From NCBI GenBank assembly GCA_032622095.1, contig CP136064.1, positions 8,427,512 through 8,491,511 on the forward strand: a DNA stretch of 64,000 nt, in the 5' to 3' direction. The notes beneath the pieces are model-generated. The model did not search any database and was not told the DNA's origin. It saw nothing but the letters and a program-made list of their open reading frames with translations. Shown here piece after piece: positions 58,781-64,000 of the stretch; position 1 is the stretch's first letter; the number at the start of each line of letters is the position of its first letter. A program made the position numbers and the translations under genes. The stretch is from Siphonodentalium dalli (Eukaryota > Mollusca > Scaphopoda > Gadilida > Siphonodentaliidae).

Positions 58781-58994
58781 TACAGTAATGCTCTAATTAT
58801 TCGACTTCTTAACCACTGCAGAATTATGGGTAACGTTTCAGGATTTAGTCGGAAATATGGCTTGTTGCCATTCATCGAAAAGCTCTCGAGAGCTTTCCAA
58901 TGAATGGCAACAAGCCATATTTCCGACTAAATCCTGAAAAGTTGTCAATAATTCTGCTGTGGTTAAGGAGTCGATTAATTAGAGCATTACTGTA
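58781..58994. mobile_element. CAGTAATGC palindromic MITE, full length
   Basis: TA-bounded, from CAGTAATGCTCTAATTATTC to AGAGCATTACTG; the arms meet at AAAGCTCTCGAGAGCTTT. Confidence 0.87.
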
Positions 58995-59518
58995 TGGTTT
59001 ACTTATTGACTTAAATCAGAGGAAAAACCCCTATTTTCATATTATCAGCATCCCTGTCCAAAAAATGGTGTGTAATCACTGGAGCTTTGGTGTCTCAGTC
59101 CTGGAGCTCTAGTTTTTCTTATTAAATCAGCATCTCTTGCACAAATCTATAGTATTTCCATGATCATATAGTGTGAATGTGGTGTCACCGAGGGCTTGCT
59201 TCCCTCATATGGTGTGCCTGTACATGTATACTCGAAAATTTAAGAAAATCAATGTCGCCCTGACAAATACAGAAAGTAATGCTATTGCAAGTAGCCCCAA
59301 CTAATATATACCGAAGATAATATAATGCTATCACGAGTCGCTCCAACTAAAACAGAAGGTGATACTATTGCGAGTCAGCCATTTTGATAAAGAAGTTGGG
59401 CTAGCTCCCTACCCAATCAAACCAATGAAACCAAGAGGTGACATGTCAATAGGAGTTAATGCTAAGTTATGGAGAAACCTATTTATTCACCAGGGGTGTT
59501 TTGTTACATATAACCATG
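58995..59518. other. Intergenic, no recognised feature
   Basis: No gene was supported. CATATTATCAGCATCCCT-type phrases occur on both sides of the MITE (near 58630 and 59037), so a local duplication is likely. Confidence 0.5.
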
Positions 59519-59695
59519 AATTGCACTTAAGCGCAATTAATTGCGCTTAAGCGCAATTGATTGCGCTTAAGCGCAATTGATTGCGCTTAAGCGCAAATAA
59601 TTACGCTTAATCGCAATTAATTGCGCTTAATCGCAATGGTGGCGCTTGAGCGCAATTGATTGCGCTTAAGCACAATTATTTGCGATTAAGCGGAC
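59519..59695. repeat. Palindromic GCGCTTAAGCGC repeat array, second block
   Basis: About nine units of TTGCGCTTAAGCGCAATTGA type, the same family as 58237-58500, ending about 320 bp before the retroelement ORF. Confidence 0.92.
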
Positions 59696-60016
59696 AATTT
59701 TCACAGAAAATAAGTAATTATTCCCCGTTTAGAACGCGCTATGGTTCCAGGTCCTGTTTCGGATAATTGTCATTACCTTGAATCGGTTTTATTACAACGT
59801 CAGCGATTGGCTGAAAGCAATTCCCATCGTCCAATCAATTTTGCGCTAGTGTATGGTTTCTATAGACGCGCCAATCTGAAGATCAGTTGAATAAATATTT
59901 TTGTTGGAGTTGAATAAATATTTTTGTTGAGTTGACACGTCCGAATTTCTATTCAGTTGAGACGTCATTTCGTAATTACATGTCTTACATGTTATAGAAA
60001 CGTTGAATAGTTGATC
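59696..60016 (+). promoter_or_regulatory. Putative 5' leader of the retroelement
   Basis: The region between the satellite and the first ATG holds a 23-bp direct repeat AGTTGAATAAATATTTTTGT (59886-59932). The start of the element could not be located because its 3' terminal repeats are outside the window. No clear core promoter. Confidence 0.35.
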
Positions 60017-61477
60017 ATGGAAACCAAAGCAGCCGTGCGGAGGTCGGGAAGAAGCGTCAGGAAGAATTATCGTCGAATGGCGGATCCGCCAATCGAAGAT
60101 GACGATGATGCAACGTCCGAAAAGGAGAATTCGAAATTGAAGGTTGATCAATACATTAAAATGTTCAGAGACTCTGTTAAGCGATCAAGCGATAACACAG
60201 AACCTAAACAAATATTGAAATCGGTTTATGAAGATGGTAAAAAAGATGAACTAGATGAACTGGTGTATTCAGAATTTGAACTTGAAGTTGAAGCAGAGGA
60301 TGATGGGATACATGGAGAGTCGAGCACCGAGACCGGTGAGAGTGACAATAGTACAGATACTGACGAGGCACAGAAAAGTTCTGTTAAGAGTGAAGTTGAA
60401 CTTGACGAAAACGATGTGGAATTACGCTATCTGCGGGAACAGGTTGAACAAAAAAAGAAACAAAAACTAAGGGAACGAACAGAAAAGAAAAAGGCGGAGC
60501 TCCGTGAAGAGCTGAAAACATTGTCAACAGGGTCAGAGGCAGTGAAAAAGAAGATAAAGAAAAAGGCTGACAGCAAGATGGCCAAGAAAGAAAGCAACAG
60601 AGAGAGAGGTGAGGTCAATAAAATATTATCACATAAATCACAAGCTAATGTAAACAAAGCAATCCTCAACTCTTATCAACATTTAAGTGATAGGGTAGAG
60701 CAATTTTTGTCCACAGCCGGAAAACATGCTGGCAAATCATTACTTGTCAATCAGGAGTCAGATTCGGAATCTGACGAAAGTGGGGAAAGCGAAGATTCTA
60801 GTTTCAGCTTAGCTCGTGGCAACAAAAAAAAGAAAAAATCAACTCGCAAATCAGGCATTGTGTCAAAGCCAAGTGATTGGGTATTGAGTCAAAGTAGATG
60901 GCCACAAGCCGAGCTGAAATATGAATTCGCTAGTAGAGATGCGATTAAGTTCTCACGCTTGAATATGTGCCAATTTGCAGCAGGGGAATTAGAAATAATT
61001 AGAGATCATAAAACCCCAAAAATTGAAAAGGAAGGGAGGCTAGACCTGCTTAGTAAAAAATTTTACTATGGTTCAGACATGGATTGGCATATATTGCTAA
61101 AATTCTATGCAGCATGGCTAAATTTAATTGAAAAGGGTGAGAAACAATGGGACGATGATACAACTATGCTAGAGGTACGCATGCTGATGGGTCATAGATC
61201 TTCAAGTAAGAGGTCATTTCCTGGAAGAAACATGTACAATTCTGATGAAAAAATGTCATACACTCCTGGGAACGGATCTCGAAGGAAAGATCCCCCTAAA
61301 GCATGGTTTTGTACACAATATAATAGGAACAGGTGTACATTAAAGGCCCCCCATTCGGTCCTTATACGAGGAGAAGAAAAGATTGTGGAACATTTTTGCG
61401 CAACTTGCTTTCGCAAAGATCAGACGAAATCAGGTCATGCAGAGTGTTCTCCTCATTGCCCACAGGCAATTTTATGA
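60017..61477 (+). CDS. Gag-like ORF1 of a tyrosine-recombinase retrotransposon
   Basis: 486 codons from ATG 60017; an in-frame TAG lies at 60008-60010. The N-terminal half is highly charged with Asp/Glu- and Lys-rich stretches and a probable coiled coil (about residues 145-190, EQKKKQKLRERTEKKKAELR). The middle region (about 300-420) is Trp/Leu-rich, with DMDWHILLKFYAAWLNLIEK. The C-terminal Cys/His cluster (WFCTQYNRNRC... HFCATCF... HAECSPHC) is like that of DIRS/Ngaro Gag proteins. The presumed role is binding element RNA. It ends at TGA followed by CTA, and the frame stays open beyond. Confidence 0.8.
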   Translation: METKAAVRRSGRSVRKNYRRMADPPIEDDDDATSEKENSKLKVDQYIKMFRDSVKRSSDNTEPKQILKSVYEDGKKDELDELVYSEFELEVEAEDDGIHGESSTETGESDNSTDTDEAQKSSVKSEVELDENDVELRYLREQVEQKKKQKLRERTEKKKAELREELKTLSTGSEAVKKKIKKKADSKMAKKESNRERGEVNKILSHKSQANVNKAILNSYQHLSDRVEQFLSTAGKHAGKSLLVNQESDSESDESGESEDSSFSLARGNKKKKKSTRKSGIVSKPSDWVLSQSRWPQAELKYEFASRDAIKFSRLNMCQFAAGELEIIRDHKTPKIEKEGRLDLLSKKFYYGSDMDWHILLKFYAAWLNLIEKGEKQWDDDTTMLEVRMLMGHRSSSKRSFPGRNMYNSDEKMSYTPGNGSRRKDPPKAWFCTQYNRNRCTLKAPHSVLIRGEEKIVEHFCATCFRKDQTKSGHAECSPHCPQAIL

Positions 61478-61696
61478 CTAAATGGGGAAGACCAGGATAG
61501 TGCAATATCTATAAAAGACACAAATTCTATCCTGGCAAACATAGGCGGTGCTAAAAATGAATTCTCCTTAACTCAGGATTCAAGCACACAAGTAGATGAA
61601 GCTAGAGCAATTAAATCAGTTTCAAATTCGATCAAGTCTATAAAAATTGAGAGTGGTGATAAAGCCTCAGTTAAGCAACATGATACACAATGTGAT

Positions 61697-63559
61697 ATGG
61701 GTCATAAAAACATAAATGAAAATAGCAGTTATGTACCTATTTACAACATCCATGGTTTGCATATTCCTGCAATTACAATGCCTTGCAGTGATTCATGTAT
61801 TGTTGATGATGTATTATTCAAACACAAAAAATGTCAAATATGTAACTTGAAGGGAACTCCCAATAAAGAGGACATAGAGCAATTTTTGACAGCCCATGAG
61901 GCAATTCAGTCATCTGGGGTCAATAATTATATGTACTGTAGAATTCCAGTGGAGTCAAATTTGAAAATTGAATTTTGGAGGTCCATGCTTGAGTATTCAG
62001 AATTTCAAGATAATTTATTATGTGAATTCTTGGAATTTGGGTTCCCGATTGGATTTGTTGGAGGAAATTCAGAAAGCACCACTGAGAAACCACAGAATCA
62101 TGGTGGTGCTAGAGAATTTCCAGCACATATTATCTCTTACTTAGAAAAAGAACTTTCATATAAAAGTATTATTGGACCATTTAAATCAAATCCATTCAGG
62201 TCCATTAAGTTGAGTATTTCCCCACTCAACACAGTACCAAAAGGTTTAGAAGGGGAAAGAAGGATTATTTTAGATTTAAGTTTTCCTCCAAATAATGGTG
62301 TGAACGAAGGTATTTCAAAGAATGAATATTTGGGTGTAGATATTCAATTGAAACTACCTTCAATTGATGATTTAGTAGCATTAATCAAACAGAAATGCCC
62401 AGGGAAGATATATTTGTATAAGAAAGATCTTAGGCGTTGTTACAGACAGATATTTATTGACCCTGGTGATGCACATTTGGTTGCCTTCCATTGGAAGGGA
62501 CATATTTACTTAGAAAAAGTTCTAAGTATGGGCTCAAGATCATCAGCACATATTTGTCAAAGAGTAACGTCAGCTCTCAAATTTATTATGAATAAGCAGG
62601 GGTTTCTTATTCTGAATTACTTGGATGACCTGGCAGGGGTAGAGGTCGAATCACGTGCAATTGAAGCATATTCTGCATTATCCAAATTGCTTGCAAGTTG
62701 TGGTTTGGAGGAGGCACCAGAGAAGGCACGTCCGCCGTGTCAGGTTATGACATTCTTAGGTATAGAGGTTGATACTGTAAATTTTTGTTTACGTATCACA
62801 GAGGATCGCATCGCAGAAATTTTATCACTTGTTTCAGTGTGGTTAAAGAAACCTGAAGCTTCACTTAAGGAACTTCAGTCATTACTTGGGAAACTTCATT
62901 TCATTTCTTCATGTGTTAGACCCGGACGTCTTTTCGTTTCAAGATTAATAAGATGGTTAAAGACATTCGAGTCATCTGAGATTAAGCAGATCCCATCATT
63001 CATGAAGTTGGATTTGTATTGGTGGAGTAAATTTTTAGAGCAATTCAATGGGGTGTCGATAATGAGTTTTGAAGAATGGTCGAGTCCGGATGAGTTTGTA
63101 GAGTCGGATTCTTGTCTGACAGGTGGTGGTGGCTGGTGTCCATTATCAGGAGAGTATATGTCACTCAAATTTCCCTCAGTAATTTGCGATCAGAATCTGC
63201 ATATCAATGCCCTGGAATTATTGATGATCATGATATGCGTGAAATCTTGGTGTAAAGCCTTTACAGGTAAGAAGATTCTATTCAGGTGTGATAACCAGGC
63301 CTCGGTGGCCGTGCTTAACTCTGGTGCCTCTAGTGACAGCATAATGCAGAGTTATTTGAGAGAAATTTGTTTTTATGCAGCCTTGTATGAGTTTGAAGTT
63401 AAAGCCGTGCATATTCCAGGTGTGGATAATAGGAGGGCCGATATGTTGTCAAGAGCGCATTTAAATTCAGAATTATTGAGTAAATTCAAAGATATGACAC
63501 CGGGATGTGCGCAAGTAATTGTTGGAGAAACAGCCTTTGAACTTTCTCATAACTGGTAA
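61697..63559 (+). CDS. Reverse transcriptase-RNase H ORF (Ngaro/DIRS-like)
   Basis: 620 codons from the first ATG, though the frame is open from 61478. RT motifs: DLSFPPNNGVNEG, motif A LYKKDLRRCYRQ (Asp244), motif B SMGSRSSAHICQR, motif C NYLDDLAG (308-311), FLGIEVD. RNase H acidic residues are probably Asp471, Glu507, Asp532 and Asp577/582 (NALELL, RCDNQASV, HIPGVDNRRADMLSR). There is no protease, integrase or methylase domain. Together with the recombinase that follows, this points to a Ngaro-type or related YR element. It is apparently intact and ends in TAA with the frame continuing. Confidence 0.9.
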   Translation: MGHKNINENSSYVPIYNIHGLHIPAITMPCSDSCIVDDVLFKHKKCQICNLKGTPNKEDIEQFLTAHEAIQSSGVNNYMYCRIPVESNLKIEFWRSMLEYSEFQDNLLCEFLEFGFPIGFVGGNSESTTEKPQNHGGAREFPAHIISYLEKELSYKSIIGPFKSNPFRSIKLSISPLNTVPKGLEGERRIILDLSFPPNNGVNEGISKNEYLGVDIQLKLPSIDDLVALIKQKCPGKIYLYKKDLRRCYRQIFIDPGDAHLVAFHWKGHIYLEKVLSMGSRSSAHICQRVTSALKFIMNKQGFLILNYLDDLAGVEVESRAIEAYSALSKLLASCGLEEAPEKARPPCQVMTFLGIEVDTVNFCLRITEDRIAEILSLVSVWLKKPEASLKELQSLLGKLHFISSCVRPGRLFVSRLIRWLKTFESSEIKQIPSFMKLDLYWWSKFLEQFNGVSIMSFEEWSSPDEFVESDSCLTGGGGWCPLSGEYMSLKFPSVICDQNLHINALELLMIMICVKSWCKAFTGKKILFRCDNQASVAVLNSGASSDSIMQSYLREICFYAALYEFEVKAVHIPGVDNRRADMLSRAHLNSELLSKFKDMTPGCAQVIVGETAFELSHNW

Positions 63560-64000
63560 CATGACCATACATTTGTTTTCACAGAGGCGCAGTTGCAATG
63601 TTTAGCACACGAACAGTGGAAGTCAATATCTTCTGCATATGCCACAAGTACTGCTAGGAATCTACTGTCACAATGGCGCAGCTTTGTTGCCTTTTGTTTA
63701 TATTTTGATCTCGAACCTCTGCCAGCATCCTCAGATACAATAGGCCTATATGCACAATATTTAAGTCGTTCATTATCATCAACAGATTCCATTCGGAATT
63801 ACATCAATGGGGTAAGAGTGTTCCACCTATTTCATGAGATGCCATTTGAACACAATTCATCCTTCAAGTTAAAATTGACCCTAAAAGGTATAGCAAGGAA
63901 TTCGCACCATTGTGTTTTAAAGGCAATGCCTATCACACCAGAAATCCTCATACAGATGTTTCCTCATTTTGAGTTAACCGACCCAGTCGATGCCACATTT
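63560..64000 (+). CDS. Tyrosine recombinase, N-terminal part (cut by window edge)
   Basis: Open in the RT frame straight after the TAA. It contains EQWKSISSAYATSTARNLLS, QWRSFVAFC, DTIGLYAQYLSRSL and SIRNYINGVRVFH, the helical SAM-like DNA-binding domain of tyrosine recombinases, then KAMPITPEIL, the usual lead into the catalytic domain. Catalytic R-H-R-Y lies off the right edge. No ATG occurs early in this frame, so expression needs readthrough, reinitiation or splicing. Confidence 0.8.

Noticed and set aside
60011-60016. Start of the Gag-like ORF at TTG 60011
   Set aside because: An animal element should start at ATG; ATG 60017 is the first one after the in-frame TAG at 60008.
60017-64000. 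Retrovirus or LTR (Gypsy) element
   Set aside because: No protease or DDE integrase; the RT is followed by a tyrosine-recombinase domain, so it is a YR retroelement.

Overview
The window is eukaryotic animal DNA: canonical GT/AG exons separated by long AT-rich introns, dense short palindromic transposons, minisatellites, a tRNA-derived SINE and an animal-type tyrosine-recombinase retroelement. The MAO gene, the very frequent ACATGTA-type words and the repeat load fit a marine lophotrochozoan, probably a bivalve mollusc. That assignment is inference.

Minus strand, about 57.2 kb down to base 1: one gene fills most of the window. It is a monoamine oxidase (MAO), here the N-terminal 207 codons. 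Exon 1 (57178-57226), exon 2 (53574-53668), exon 3 (48276-48413), exon 4 (43567-43671) and exon 5 (17796-17887, after a 25.7 kb intron) carry the FAD-binding Rossmann segment and the first part of the substrate domain. Exon 6 is then present SEVEN times in tandem (6a 15860-16001, 6b 11431-11572, 6c 8577-8718, 6d 8141-8282, 6e 6937-7078, 6f 5710-5851, 6g 3690-3831). All seven are exactly 142 nt, open in the same phase, with AG acceptors and GT donors. Because 142 is not a multiple of three, exactly one copy must be used per mRNA. The structural core is conserved between copies, while positions that line the MAO catalytic cavity differ (MAO-B numbering 164, 167, 168, 171, 172, 188, and above all the gate residue 199: F, F, Y, Y, M, M, N). 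The natural reading is a mutually exclusive exon cassette giving one gene several amine-substrate specificities. Exons 7 onward lie off the left edge.

The introns are packed with non-autonomous DNA transposons. At least six families are flanked by TTAA and are piggyBac-like; others have TA, 6-bp or 11-bp target duplications. A 6.4 kb fold-back element (30149-36509) carries many YY1-like ATGGCGGC motifs. Minisatellites have 97, 34, 19 (about 170 copies), 27, 29, 57 and 34 bp units. Elements or tandem repeats lie very close to several splice sites.

Plus strand, about 60.0 kb to the right edge: a largely intact Ngaro/DIRS-like tyrosine-recombinase retrotransposon with a gag-like ORF, an RT-RNase H ORF and the start of a tyrosine recombinase. 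All three lie in ONE reading frame, separated only by single stops (TGA followed by CTA, and TAA), which suggests stop-codon readthrough. Between the gene and the retroelement are palindromic GCGCTTAAGCGC satellite arrays.
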